Below are positions 43,599-52,114 of a stretch of 58,306 nt of DNA, piece by piece. The stretch is from UBA3496 sp964558115 (GTDB lineage Bacteria > UBA8248). Under the pieces are notes generated by a model, which worked only from the letters and a program-made list of their open reading frames with translations, was not told where the DNA came from and did no database searches. The DNA lies in contig CAZLCI010000003.1 in the NCBI GenBank assembly GCA_964558115.1, positions 1 through 58,306 of the forward strand, written 5' to 3'. How positions within the stretch are numbered: the stretch's first letter is position 1; each line of letters opens with the position of its first letter. The translations under genes were made by a program, and so were the position numbers.

Positions 43599-46088
43599 TT
43601 AAATGTCTAAATTTTCAACATCTAGGGCATGTTTTTCAATAAATTCTTTCCTTGGCTCAACATTATCCCCCATAAGAGTTGAAAAAACTAAATCAACCTC
43701 TGCCAGGGTTCCGTCCTGGAGATTAACTTGCCTAAAGATACGAGTGTCAGGATCCATCGTAGTATCCCAAAGCTGATCTGGATTCATCTCGCCCAAACCT
43801 TTATATCTTTGTATTGTTAATCCCTTTTTCCCTAAAACCCTAAACCCTTCTAGGATTTCGGTATTTTCTTTTATTTCAATATTAGATTCCCCATTTTTTA
43901 TTTCAAAAGGACCAATACCTAATTCTGCAAGATCAACATATGCATCAAGAATCTTCTTGAAGTTTTTACCTTCTATAATCAGAGGCTCTATTTTTGTGCA
44001 CAATTCTCTATCAGAAACCCTTGTTTGCACAATAATTCCTTTTTCTTTTCCGTCCCCATCTTTTTCAATTAGAGCCTCGGGTTTTCTTTCGTCCCTAAAT
44101 TCATTTGTAATAAAGGTTAAAATTTTCTTTTTTATTAACTCTAATCCTTTTTTATTATTAAAGTCGGATATTTTCATTTCAGGTTTTTCTGCAATTAGCT
44201 CTCTTGCAATAAAATCTACAATCCTGACATCCATCCCCTGCTTAAGAAATATCTCCATGGCTTCTTCGGAATCAGAAAGTCTAACTAAAAGAGAATGTAA
44301 TTGCTTCTTTTCTAGGCTAGAATTTTTTATGTTTGCATTGTTTTTTTTGTTTCCGTTCAATCCTTTTTTTACAAGAAGATCTGCATCTTCAATAGCGGAA
44401 GACAAAATAAAATCATCAAACATTCTTTCATCGCTTAAGTAGAGTTCTTTTTTTCCACGCTTCACTTTATATAAAGGTGGCTGGGCTATATACAAATGTC
44501 CGTTAGTTATAAGTTCACGCATATGTCTAAAGAAAAAAGTAAGCAAAAGACTTCTTATGTGTGAGCCGTCTACGTCTGCATCAGTCATAATGACAATTTT
44601 GTTATATCTCAACTTTGTTATGTCAAAATCATCTTCCCCTATGCCAGTGCCTATAGCGGTAATAATGTGCCGAATTTCATCGTGGTTCAACATCTTATCT
44701 AATCGGGCCTTTTCAACATTTAAGATTTTTCCTTTCAGCGGGAGAATCGCCTGATAGGCCCTATCTCTTCCTTGTTTAGCAGAACCTCCGGCAGAATCAC
44801 CTTCCACTAAATAAAGCTCACAAACTTCCGGATCTTTTTCAGAACAGTCCGCTAATTTTCCCGGGAGAGAACCGCTTTCCAGAGCGCTCTTTCTTCTGGT
44901 TAAATCTCTTGCTTTTCTTGCCGCTTCTCTTGCTATAGATGCCTGAATAGATTTTTCTACGATTTTTTTTGCAACGCTTGGGTTTTCTTCAAAGAAGCTC
45001 GAAAGACTTTCGTTTAATGCTTGTTCAACAAGACCCTTCATTTCTGAATTCCCCAACTTCCCTTTGGTCTGTCCTTCAAATTGAGGATCCGGCAACTTGA
45101 CACTTAAAATCGCCGTAAGCCCCTCCCTAACATCTTCGCCGCTAGGTGGAGGTGAGTTCTTTAAAAGATTATTGTCCTTGGCATATTTATTAATAGTCCT
45201 TGTCAGTGCACTACGAAATCCTATTAAGTGTGTGCCGCCCTCATTTGTGTTTATGTTGTTGGCAAAGGAAAACAAGGTTTCATTGTACCCATCGTGGTAC
45301 TGCAAAGAGGTCTCAACAATAGTCCCCTCTTTTTTTGACAAGACGTAAATAGGTTTTTTGTGAACAACTTCTTTTGTGGAGTTCAGGTGTTCAACATACG
45401 ACGCAATCCCACCCTTATAAAAGTACTCTTCTTTTTTCGAATCTCTTTTATCTTCTAAAATTATTTTCAACCCACTATTTAAATAAGCAAGCTCCCTTAA
45501 CCTTGCAGATAAAATACTAAAACTATATTCGACCATTTCAAAAATCTCTGGATCGGGTTTAAAGGTTATTGTGGTTCCGGTTTTTTTAGAGGTTCCAACC
45601 TTCTTTATCTTTTTCTCAGGAAAACCTCTTTTAAATGAAAGCTGGTATACCCCGCCACCCCTTTTGATTTCTGCGCTCAAGCTTTCAGAGAGCGCATTTA
45701 CACAGGACACACCAACACCATGCAAACCACCAGAAACCTTATAGGCGCTATTTTCAAACTTCCCTCCCGCATGCAATTTAGTCAAAACGACTTCAGCAGC
45801 AGAGATCTTTTCTGTTGGGTGTTTGTCTACCGGAATACCCCTGCCGTCATCTTCTACGGAAACAGAATCGTCGCTGTTAATACAAACATTTATTACCGAA
45901 CAAAACCCGGCCATCGCTTCGTCCACGCTATTGTCTACAACCTCATAGACAAGATGGTGCAATCCAGGGGACCCAGTGCTTCCAATATACATAGCCGGTC
46001 TTTTTCGAACTGCCTCTAGCCCCTCTAAAACCTTTATGTCTTTTGCTTGGTATTTCGCGTTGGAAACTTTTTTCTTTGGCGCAGCCAT
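43599..46088 (-). CDS. gyrB: DNA gyrase subunit B
   Basis: The 829-residue ATPase subunit. GHKL-ATPase motifs (EVVDNSVDEAMAG, DDGRGIPVDKHP, GLHGVGVSCVNAL) are in the first 220 residues, the TOPRIM motifs EGDSAGGSAKQGRDR and DADVDGSHI near 430-510, and the QRYKGLGEMNPDQLWDTTMDP end is conserved. The long insertion (about 555-735) is typical of Gram-negative gyrases, a phylogenetic hint. It lies 25 bases after recF. Confidence 0.98.
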   Translation of the reverse strand: MAAPKKKVSNAKYQAKDIKVLEGLEAVRKRPAMYIGSTGSPGLHHLVYEVVDNSVDEAMAGFCSVINVCINSDDSVSVEDDGRGIPVDKHPTEKISAAEVVLTKLHAGGKFENSAYKVSGGLHGVGVSCVNALSESLSAEIKRGGGVYQLSFKRGFPEKKIKKVGTSKKTGTTITFKPDPEIFEMVEYSFSILSARLRELAYLNSGLKIILEDKRDSKKEEYFYKGGIASYVEHLNSTKEVVHKKPIYVLSKKEGTIVETSLQYHDGYNETLFSFANNINTNEGGTHLIGFRSALTRTINKYAKDNNLLKNSPPPSGEDVREGLTAILSVKLPDPQFEGQTKGKLGNSEMKGLVEQALNESLSSFFEENPSVAKKIVEKSIQASIAREAARKARDLTRRKSALESGSLPGKLADCSEKDPEVCELYLVEGDSAGGSAKQGRDRAYQAILPLKGKILNVEKARLDKMLNHDEIRHIITAIGTGIGEDDFDITKLRYNKIVIMTDADVDGSHIRSLLLTFFFRHMRELITNGHLYIAQPPLYKVKRGKKELYLSDERMFDDFILSSAIEDADLLVKKGLNGNKKNNANIKNSSLEKKQLHSLLVRLSDSEEAMEIFLKQGMDVRIVDFIARELIAEKPEMKISDFNNKKGLELIKKKILTFITNEFRDERKPEALIEKDGDGKEKGIIVQTRVSDRELCTKIEPLIIEGKNFKKILDAYVDLAELGIGPFEIKNGESNIEIKENTEILEGFRVLGKKGLTIQRYKGLGEMNPDQLWDTTMDPDTRIFRQVNLQDGTLAEVDLVFSTLMGDNVEPRKEFIEKHALDVENLDI

Positions 46089-46113
46089 TGATTTGTCCTA
46101 AAAAATTGAGGGT

Positions 46114-47232
46114 TTAATAAACAAACCCCTTGCCTGAGTCTAAGTCAAAAAGGGAGTATGCTTCGGGCGGGCTTTTTGTTTCTGGTTTTTCTGTTGAGGT
46201 TATAAAAACCTGTGAATCACCAGACATTAAATATTCTACCACACTTTGTCTTTTTTCACGATCAAGTTCCGAACTCATGTCGTCAAAAAGGTATATTAAA
46301 TTTTCTCCTGAAATTTCTTTGCAAACATCTGAAATGGCAAGCAGAATTAAAATTATAACTAACCTTTGCTCACCCTGGGATGCACTTTCTCTAGAGTTTG
46401 CTCCATTTAAATATATAACAAAATCGTCTAAATGTGGACCCAGGCATGTTTGTTTTTTTATTTTTTCCTCTCCTTTCTTTTTTTCATATTCTTCTTTGAT
46501 TGTTTCTAGGGCGGGTGTTTTGTTTTCTTTTTTGTCGTAGTTACTTAGGTTTTTTGAGTAAAAAACCTCAATGTTTTTTTTCATTCCAAGGGTTTTTTTT
46601 AGTGGTGTTAGTTTTTTTTCAAGAAGTTCTAAAAAACCGTTTCTTTTTATTAAAATTTTTGATGCGCAAGAAAAAAAACGATTATTCCAAACCTCTAGTA
46701 GACCGTTGTCTAATTTATGTTTGAGGATTTTGTTTCTTTCTCTAAGAATTCTTAAATATTCCTTGTTCTCAATTAGGTAATGTGGATCTATCAAGGCAAT
46801 AGCCCTGTCAAAAAAATTTCTCCTAAAAACAGGACTGTCCTTGATTACTCTTAAACTGTCTGGAAAAAAAACCATAGTACTAACTGAATGGAGGTAATTG
46901 ATCAGGTTTTGCTCTGTTTTGTCGTTTAATCTATAAATTCTTCTTTGTTCGTCAAACGAAGCTTCAAGTTTAATGGTTTTATTTGTACTGTCACTATAAA
47001 AAGATCCGCCTACATACATGCTGCCAGCGTCTTCTTTAACTAAGCTCGCCCTTTTTTTCGTTCTGAATGATTTCAAGTTTGTTAAGAAATAAATCGATTC
47101 TACGAGATTTGTTTTACCAGAACCGTTTTTTCCATAAATATAGTTAAGTTCAGGATGAAATTCTGTTTGCAAGGATTCGTAGTTTCTGAAATTTTTGAGT
47201 TTAACTGATTTTATTTTCAGAGTTTTCCTCAA
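46114..47232 (-). CDS. recF: DNA replication/repair protein RecF
   Basis: A 372-residue SMC-like ATPase that helps load RecA at gaps. Walker A YGKNGSGKTNLVESIYFL (about residues 33-50), the signature ESASQGEQRLVIILILL (about 275) and Walker B LIYLFDDMSSELD are all seen. It is the first gene after the probable oriC. dnaN, which in most genomes stands between dnaA and recF, is missing here. Confidence 0.95.
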   Translation of the reverse strand: MRKTLKIKSVKLKNFRNYESLQTEFHPELNYIYGKNGSGKTNLVESIYFLTNLKSFRTKKRASLVKEDAGSMYVGGSFYSDSTNKTIKLEASFDEQRRIYRLNDKTEQNLINYLHSVSTMVFFPDSLRVIKDSPVFRRNFFDRAIALIDPHYLIENKEYLRILRERNKILKHKLDNGLLEVWNNRFFSCASKILIKRNGFLELLEKKLTPLKKTLGMKKNIEVFYSKNLSNYDKKENKTPALETIKEEYEKKKGEEKIKKQTCLGPHLDDFVIYLNGANSRESASQGEQRLVIILILLAISDVCKEISGENLIYLFDDMSSELDREKRQSVVEYLMSGDSQVFITSTEKPETKSPPEAYSLFDLDSGKGFVY

Positions 47233-47443
47233 TTTCTATTATTTTTTTATTTATATATATTTATATAGTAGTAATAGTAGCGGTGTTTGTTTTGTTGAAA
47301 ACCAAAAAAAGACTAAAATATCAACACTTTACAACACAAAAAGCAATTAAATTTTTGTTTATATCCTGTTTGTTTTGTTGATAAGTGTTTGTTTTTTTGT
47401 CTTTTTAAACATATATTAACAAAACAAAAACAACTTATTCACA
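47233..47443. other. Probable chromosomal replication origin (oriC)
   Basis: The 206-base dnaA-recF gap. In plus-strand order it has an AT-rich tract (47240-47265), the trio array TAG TAG TAA TAG TAG (47266-47280), CGG, then DnaA-box-like 9-mers: TGTTGAAAA (47293-47301), TGTTGATAA (47376-47384, complement TTATCAACA) and TTATTCACA (47435-47443) overlapping the dnaA stop. This is the layout of the basal unwinding module described in B. subtilis (box, GC patch, DnaA-trio, AT-rich). Genes on the left run mostly leftward, those on the right rightward. No perfect TTATCCACA box was seen. Confidence 0.7.
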
Positions 47444-48761
47444 AAGATTCTATTTTTTCAATTAGAGAGTTTACGGTTGAGGCGATAGAGGTGTTTTCTT
47501 TTATTTGTCTTGTTATTTTGTTTGTCGAGTGAATAACTGTAGAATGATCTTTCCCCCCAAACCTTGCCCCAATCTCTGTGGTTGAAGCGGCCGAAAGCTT
47601 TCTTGAAAGATACATAGCAATTTGCCTTGGTTCGGCAAAAATCCTAGATCTGTTTTTCGATTTCAGATCCGAAACCCTAACCTGGAAGAACTCTGCAACT
47701 ATTTTTTGAATTTCATCAATCGAGATGCCTTTTTGTGGGTCTCTTATGGTGTTTTTGAGTATTTCTTTGGCGTCGTCTATGTTTATCTCGGTTCCGTGAA
47801 GAGAGGAGTGGAAAACCAGTTTCACCAAACACCCTTCCAGCTCCCTGATGTTTGACCTAACCTTTTCTGCTATAAAATGTGCAACATCTTTCTGGATGTC
47901 AAAGTTGAGTTCAGATGCCTTTTTTTGAATTATTGCGACTTTTGTTTCAAAGTCCGGGGCCCCAATGTCGGCCATTATTCCCCAAACAAACCTAGCTTTC
48001 AGTCTCTCTGCAAGCCCAGGTGTGTCTTTTGGGTTTTTGTCGCTGGTCATTATGATTTGCTTTCCGGACTCATGCAGGGCGTTGAATGTAAAGAAGAACT
48101 CTTCTTGTGTTCTCTCTTTGCCCGCTATAAACTGAATATCGTCAATTAAAAGGTAGTCTATTTTTCTGTATCTTGAGCGAAAATCCACCATTTTGTTTTT
48201 TTGTATTGATGAAATTAAATCGTTTATAAAGTTTTCGGATGACGTATAAAAAACTTTCGCCCGCTCTTTTTTTTCTAAAACCTGATGTCCTATGGCATGG
48301 AGGAGGTGTGTTTTGCCAAGACCAACGCCACCGTAAATAAAAAGAGGGTTTAGGTTTTTTGTTGAGTCTTCAATGATCTGGAGGCTACAGGCGTGCGCAA
48401 ATTCGTTTGACGCCCCTACAACGAAACTATCAAAGGTATATTTGGGATTCAAAAATTTAGGCTTCTTGGGTTTGATTAGGATTTTTTCAGGCCCACCTTC
48501 TTCCCTCGCCTCAATCTTCTTTTGTGCTTTTGAGGGCACAAACCTAAGCCCAGAAATGGAGTTCTCAAGGCTTACAACTTCTTCTATGATAGCCGAAAAA
48601 CGATTGGTGATAGTTTCGACACAAAATGAATCAGGAACTTCCACAAAAAGTTCTTTTTCATTTAAAAATATTGGCCTTGTGTTTTTAAACCACCTTTCAA
48701 ACGCTTCTTCTGAAACGCCTTTTTTTATTCCAAGTAAACAGTTGTCCCAGGCTTCTATCAT
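47439..48761 (-). CDS. dnaA: Chromosomal replication initiator DnaA
   Basis: A 440-residue AAA+ initiator. Domain I is at about residues 1-80, then a short linker, the AAA+ core with Walker A YGGVGLGKTHLLHAIGHQ (about 142) and Walker B YLLIDDIQFIAGKE (about 203), and the C-terminal DNA-binding domain with FGGKDHSTVIHSTNKI (about 405). It opens replication at oriC. Its stop codon overlaps a DnaA-box-like 9-mer. It is divergent from rpmH. Confidence 0.98.
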   Translation of the reverse strand: MIEAWDNCLLGIKKGVSEEAFERWFKNTRPIFLNEKELFVEVPDSFCVETITNRFSAIIEEVVSLENSISGLRFVPSKAQKKIEAREEGGPEKILIKPKKPKFLNPKYTFDSFVVGASNEFAHACSLQIIEDSTKNLNPLFIYGGVGLGKTHLLHAIGHQVLEKKERAKVFYTSSENFINDLISSIQKNKMVDFRSRYRKIDYLLIDDIQFIAGKERTQEEFFFTFNALHESGKQIIMTSDKNPKDTPGLAERLKARFVWGIMADIGAPDFETKVAIIQKKASELNFDIQKDVAHFIAEKVRSNIRELEGCLVKLVFHSSLHGTEINIDDAKEILKNTIRDPQKGISIDEIQKIVAEFFQVRVSDLKSKNRSRIFAEPRQIAMYLSRKLSAASTTEIGARFGGKDHSTVIHSTNKITRQIKENTSIASTVNSLIEKIESL

Positions 48762-48984
48762 TTTTTCACTGTAAAAAGGGTTTAATTAATGCTCAACAAT
48801 CTAACAATTTTAATCAAAAAAACCAATACTTTATTTTTATAAATACTCAAAAAACTTTCAAACAAAAACTTTTTATTTTTTTCAAGATAATGTGGGGGCC
48901 GTTTTGTTTAACTTTCCTTGACAAAAGCAACCCTAGTCGGATACTTTGCAACAGTTTTTCTTATTAAATTTTATGAGGTGTTGG
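48762..48984. other. dnaA-rpmH divergent intergenic region
   Basis: About 220 AT-rich bases between dnaA and rpmH. A good plus-strand promoter is seen near 48918-48946. I see no cluster of DnaA boxes, so the dnaA-recF gap is the better origin candidate. Confidence 0.5.
48918..48946 (+). promoter_or_regulatory. Probable promoter of the rpmH-rnpA-yidC operon
   Basis: TTGACA (48918-48923), a perfect -35 box, then GATACT (16-base spacer) or ATACTT (17-base spacer) as -10, about 40 bases before the rpmH start. It would drive the whole rpmH to mnmG set, where the genes are closely spaced. Confidence 0.65.
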
Positions 48985-49125
48985 GTGAAGAGAACTTATC
49001 AGCCAAACAGAAACAAAAGAATTAAAACTCACGGCTTTAGAAAAAGGATGTCAACTACCGGCGGAAGATCTATAATGAATCGCCGTCGTGGCAAGGGAAG
49101 AAAGCGTTTAACTGTTTCTGGCTAG
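48985..49125 (+). CDS. rpmH: Ribosomal protein L34
   Basis: A 46-residue basic protein: MKRTYQPNRNKRIKTHGF start, then KRMSTTGGRSIMNRRRGKGR and KRLTVSG. GTG at 48985 gives the normal family N-terminus; a GAGG stands seven bases before it. An in-frame ATG at 48973 would add only four residues foreign to the family. First gene of the rpmH-rnpA-yidD-yidC cluster. Confidence 0.95.
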   Translation: MKRTYQPNRNKRIKTHGFRKRMSTTGGRSIMNRRRGKGRKRLTVSG

Positions 49126-49128
49126 AAA

Positions 49129-49515
49129 GTGATGGCAATTTATTGTTTAAGAGGAAAAGATTCCTTGAGATTTCCGCCTGAACTCCGGATACGGTCCTCT
49201 TCCGATTTTGTTGCTGCAAAAAAAGGGAAGAGGCTAGACTCCTATTCATTTTCTCTCTATGTGCACAAAAGTAAGCTTAATAGGACCCGCTTGGGACTTA
49301 TAGTCTCTAAAAAAGTAGGTAATTCAGTTAAGAGAAATCGTACAAAAAGGGTTTTGAGGGAAGTGTTTAAGAATGTTTTTCCTGGCCTTAAGAGTGGTTA
49401 TGATTTGGTAATTATCGCAAAACGTGAAGTAGTGGAAAGAAGTTTTGAGGAATTAATAAAAGAACTTGATAATTCTTTGTTTATTAATAAAAACACAAAA
49501 AGGACAAAGGGGTGA
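49129..49515 (+). CDS. rnpA: Ribonuclease P protein component
   Basis: A 128-residue protein subunit of RNase P. The motif KKVGNSVKRNRTKRVLREVF (about residues 62-81) is the RNA-binding RNR signature. It starts three bases after rpmH (GTG at 49129, with an ATG as next codon) and overlaps yidD by four bases. Confidence 0.95.
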   Translation: MMAIYCLRGKDSLRFPPELRIRSSSDFVAAKKGKRLDSYSFSLYVHKSKLNRTRLGLIVSKKVGNSVKRNRTKRVLREVFKNVFPGLKSGYDLVIIAKREVVERSFEELIKELDNSLFINKNTKRTKG

Positions 49516-49757
49516 ATTTTTTTTTAAAACCGCTAACCTTTTTCTTTGTTTTTTTTATAAAATTGTATCGCCTGCTAATTTCCCCTATTCTGCCCGGAAC
49601 CTGCAGGTTTACACCGAGTTGCTCTGAATATGCATTACAGGCTTTTGCTGCTTACGGCCCCTTTCGGGCTCTTTGGCTTGTCATTAAAAGGATTTTTAGA
49701 TGCAACCCGTTCTGCGAGGGTGGGCACGATCCCATAAAGCAAAATTTAAAGGATTAA
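49512..49757 (+). CDS. yidD: Membrane protein insertion efficiency factor YidD
   Basis: An 81-residue protein with the YidD pattern: LISPILPGTCRFTPSCSEYA (about residues 23-42), AAYGPFRALWLVIKRIFRCNPF and EGGHDPI. The amphipathic N-terminus goes to the inner membrane near YidC. The GTG start overlaps rnpA's stop by four bases. Confidence 0.95.
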   Translation: MNFFLKPLTFFFVFFIKLYRLLISPILPGTCRFTPSCSEYALQAFAAYGPFRALWLVIKRIFRCNPFCEGGHDPIKQNLKD

Positions 49758-49764
49758 ATTAAAA

Positions 49765-51453
49765 ATGGAAAAAAATGCTATTTTAGCTGCCGTTCTTTCT
49801 TTGGCTGTACTGTTGGGGTGGCAGTATTTTTTTGTTCCGCAAGTGCCCCAGAAGAAAAAGGTTGTCGAAACAAGAACGCTGCCAAAAGAAAAGCGGCTCT
49901 CGGGGCAGAAGAGATCTATAACAGACAGGGCAATCACCATTTCGCCCAAGAAAAGCCATGCTCTTGTGGCTAAGAACCTAAAAGGAAGCAAGAAGTCTTT
50001 GCCAAAAAATTTTAAGGAGGTTCTAGTTAAGGTTGATGTCGGCAATGCGGTCTATGGTTTGTCAAATCATGGCGCAGGTTTTGTACAGATGCAACTGAAT
50101 GATTATAAAGACGACAAGGGCAGGCTTATTGATCTGGCTAAAGGGTTTTATCCTGACCTAAAACCGTTGTTTTTTTGGGGAAAAGGAAGCGGAATATTAA
50201 ACCGTTCTGTTTATAAGGTTTATGTTAATGGACAAGAGGTAACAGAAAACAAAACAATAAAAATTAGCCCCAAAAAAGGAAGCCAAAAAGTTTCTTTTGT
50301 TTTAGAGGGCAGAAACCAAGGTCAGGTCGAAAAGACCTTGGTCTTTAGCGCCGGAAGCTACAGGATACCCACTACGATTCTCCTTCGTAACACAAAAGGC
50401 ATGGGCGCTATTGGAGTTGCCCTTGGTCCTTCGGTTGGAGGGAGCGACGGCGACACTTACGGTGGCGTTATAGAAGGGCCGATGTCTTTTGTAGACAAGG
50501 ATATTGTTTATGATAATCCAGAGTCTGACAATGAACAGCCAAAATATGACAAAAACGTCAAATGGACTTCCTTGCAGTCTAAATATTTCATAACAGCCCT
50601 AGTCCCAAGAACTGGTTCGGGTGGAGCTCAGATAAATCTTTTGAAGGCAAACAAAGACAAGGCGAATGATTATGCGGCCATAGTGCCTTTGCGATTAGAA
50701 AACTCAAGGGTTTTGGCAACCATGGACTTATATGCTGGCCCAAAGGAGGTTCAGCGCATGTCTAAATTAGGCGTTATGTTAGAAGAGTCTCTCGATTACG
50801 GAATTTTTTCTTTTGTTGCCTCACCCCTTATCTCGCTTCTAAGAATATGCAATGCCGTGACAATGAACTGGGGGCTTGCAATAATTCTTTTAACCATAAT
50901 CATAAAGCTCATTTTTTATCCACTTACACATTTTAGCATGAAGAACATGAAGGGTATGCAAAAGCTACAGCCTAAGATGGCGCAGATTCGGGAGATTTAC
51001 AAAGACGACAAAACCAAAATGAACCAGCAGCTCATGTCTTTGTATAAAGAAAATAAAGTGAACCCCATGATGGGTTGCCTCCCAATGTTAATACAAATGC
51101 CTATTTTTTTTGGTTTATACGAGGGACTTCTGGTTGCTATAGAAATTCGAAACGCCCCTTTCTTTTGGTGGATTACAGATCTTTCAAAGCAAGATCCATA
51201 TCATGTCTATACGATCTTGATGGGGATTTCAATGTTTATACAACAAAAAATGACCCCCACAGCAGGAGATCCTTCTCAGGCCAAAATGATGATGTTTATG
51301 CCTATAATTTTCTGTGGAATGTTTATTTTCTACCCTGTTCCTTCAGGCCTTGTTATTTACTGGTTTGTGAACAATGTTCTTTCAATCGCACAACAGTTTT
51401 TCGTGAATCGAACTGTGCAAACCCCGAAACTTGCAGAAGAAAAAGAATCGTAA
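49765..51453 (+). CDS. yidC: Membrane protein insertase YidC
   Basis: A 562-residue insertase of the Gram-negative type. The first membrane helix (about residues 6-22) is followed by a large periplasmic beta domain (about 60-330) and the five-helix core with WGLAIILLTIIIKLIFYPLTH (about 370-390) and MGCLPMLIQMPIFFGLYEGL (about 434-453). It inserts inner-membrane proteins with or without SecYEG. It is followed, 25 bases on, by a DsbA-like selenoprotein instead of jag. Confidence 0.97.
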   Translation: MEKNAILAAVLSLAVLLGWQYFFVPQVPQKKKVVETRTLPKEKRLSGQKRSITDRAITISPKKSHALVAKNLKGSKKSLPKNFKEVLVKVDVGNAVYGLSNHGAGFVQMQLNDYKDDKGRLIDLAKGFYPDLKPLFFWGKGSGILNRSVYKVYVNGQEVTENKTIKISPKKGSQKVSFVLEGRNQGQVEKTLVFSAGSYRIPTTILLRNTKGMGAIGVALGPSVGGSDGDTYGGVIEGPMSFVDKDIVYDNPESDNEQPKYDKNVKWTSLQSKYFITALVPRTGSGGAQINLLKANKDKANDYAAIVPLRLENSRVLATMDLYAGPKEVQRMSKLGVMLEESLDYGIFSFVASPLISLLRICNAVTMNWGLAIILLTIIIKLIFYPLTHFSMKNMKGMQKLQPKMAQIREIYKDDKTKMNQQLMSLYKENKVNPMMGCLPMLIQMPIFFGLYEGLLVAIEIRNAPFFWWITDLSKQDPYHVYTILMGISMFIQQKMTPTAGDPSQAKMMMFMPIIFCGMFIFYPVPSGLVIYWFVNNVLSIAQQFFVNRTVQTPKLAEEKES

Positions 51454-51478
51454 CTTTTAAAAAATCTGGCCAAAACCC

Positions 51479-52114
51479 ATGAATATTTTCGGTTTAAAAA
51501 TAAAACAAGGACCTGTAGTTTTTACCGTTGCCGTTTTTTTCGTTGTGGGATTTATTAATTACTACACAAAGGCTCGATACAACCCAAAGCCTTTTGTGCA
51601 AAAGATTTGTCCGCCTCAAAAAGTATGTGTTTTAGAATTTTCTGACTACGGCTGACCTGACTGTGCCTTGGTGCAGGATGCGCTTATTAAAATCGAAAAA
51701 AAATACAACGGCCGCGTAGTAGTGAAAAAATTTGCCTTTCCTCTCTCCGAAGCGACCTTTGGAGCAACCGAAGCAGTTCTGTGTGTAAAGAGTTCTGGCA
51801 AAAGAAAAATCATGAGTGGTCTGATATACAAAAACCAAGGGAAATGGAAGAACAATCGGTATCCCGAGTCTTTGTGGAAATCGTACGCAAAAAAAAGCGG
51901 CGCAGATTTGACTAGATGGGAAAAATGCATAAAGCAAAAAGACAGTTCAAAAAGAATAAAGAAATCTAGAGATTTGGGGCTGGGTTTAGGTGTAAGGGTT
52001 ACGCCTACCTTTTTTATTGGGGAGATAAAAATGGAAGGATCTAGGTCTATTGGGCAACTCAAAAGAGTAATAGAGAGAAACGTTTTAAAGCTAAACGAAA
52101 GAGCTAGGAAATGA
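51479..52114 (+). CDS. Membrane-anchored DsbA-like selenoprotein (in-frame TGA)
   Basis: Read through one TGA (51653-51655), this frame encodes 211 residues. A membrane anchor lies at about 12-28 (PVVFTVAVFFVVGFINYY). Then comes the thioredoxin-fold entry CVLEFSDYGUPDCALVQDAL, where EFSDYxCPxC is the usual DsbA-like pattern; Sec59 replaces the first cysteine and C62 is the second. The cis-proline loop GVRVTPTFFIGEIKMEG sits near 173-189. A hairpin 15-29 nt after the TGA fits a SECIS. It should act in the periplasm on disulfides or thiols. The stop overlaps the next start (ATGA), so the SDR downstream is coupled to full read-through. A start after the TGA would lose the active site and the anchor. 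Confidence 0.92.
51670..51684 (+). promoter_or_regulatory. Putative bacterial SECIS element of the DsbA-like gene
   Basis: Stem GGTGC (51670-51674), loop AGGAT (51675-51679), stem GCGCT (51680-51684), with two G-U pairs. The loop starts 20 nt after the TGA and opens AGG, as does the known E. coli fdhF element. A competing hairpin closer to the TGA (CTGTGC with GTGCAG) is possible, so folding should be tested. Confidence 0.65.

Noticed and set aside
48762..48984. dnaA-rpmH gap as the origin
   Set aside because: No trio array or DnaA-box cluster seen, unlike the dnaA-recF gap; the strong rpmH promoter occupies it.
51653..51655. TGA as an ordinary stop, with a shorter gene starting at 51668
   Set aside because: The shorter product would lack the membrane anchor and both active-site residues, and the 58 codons upstream read as a perfect DsbA-like entry. 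Recoding explains all of it.
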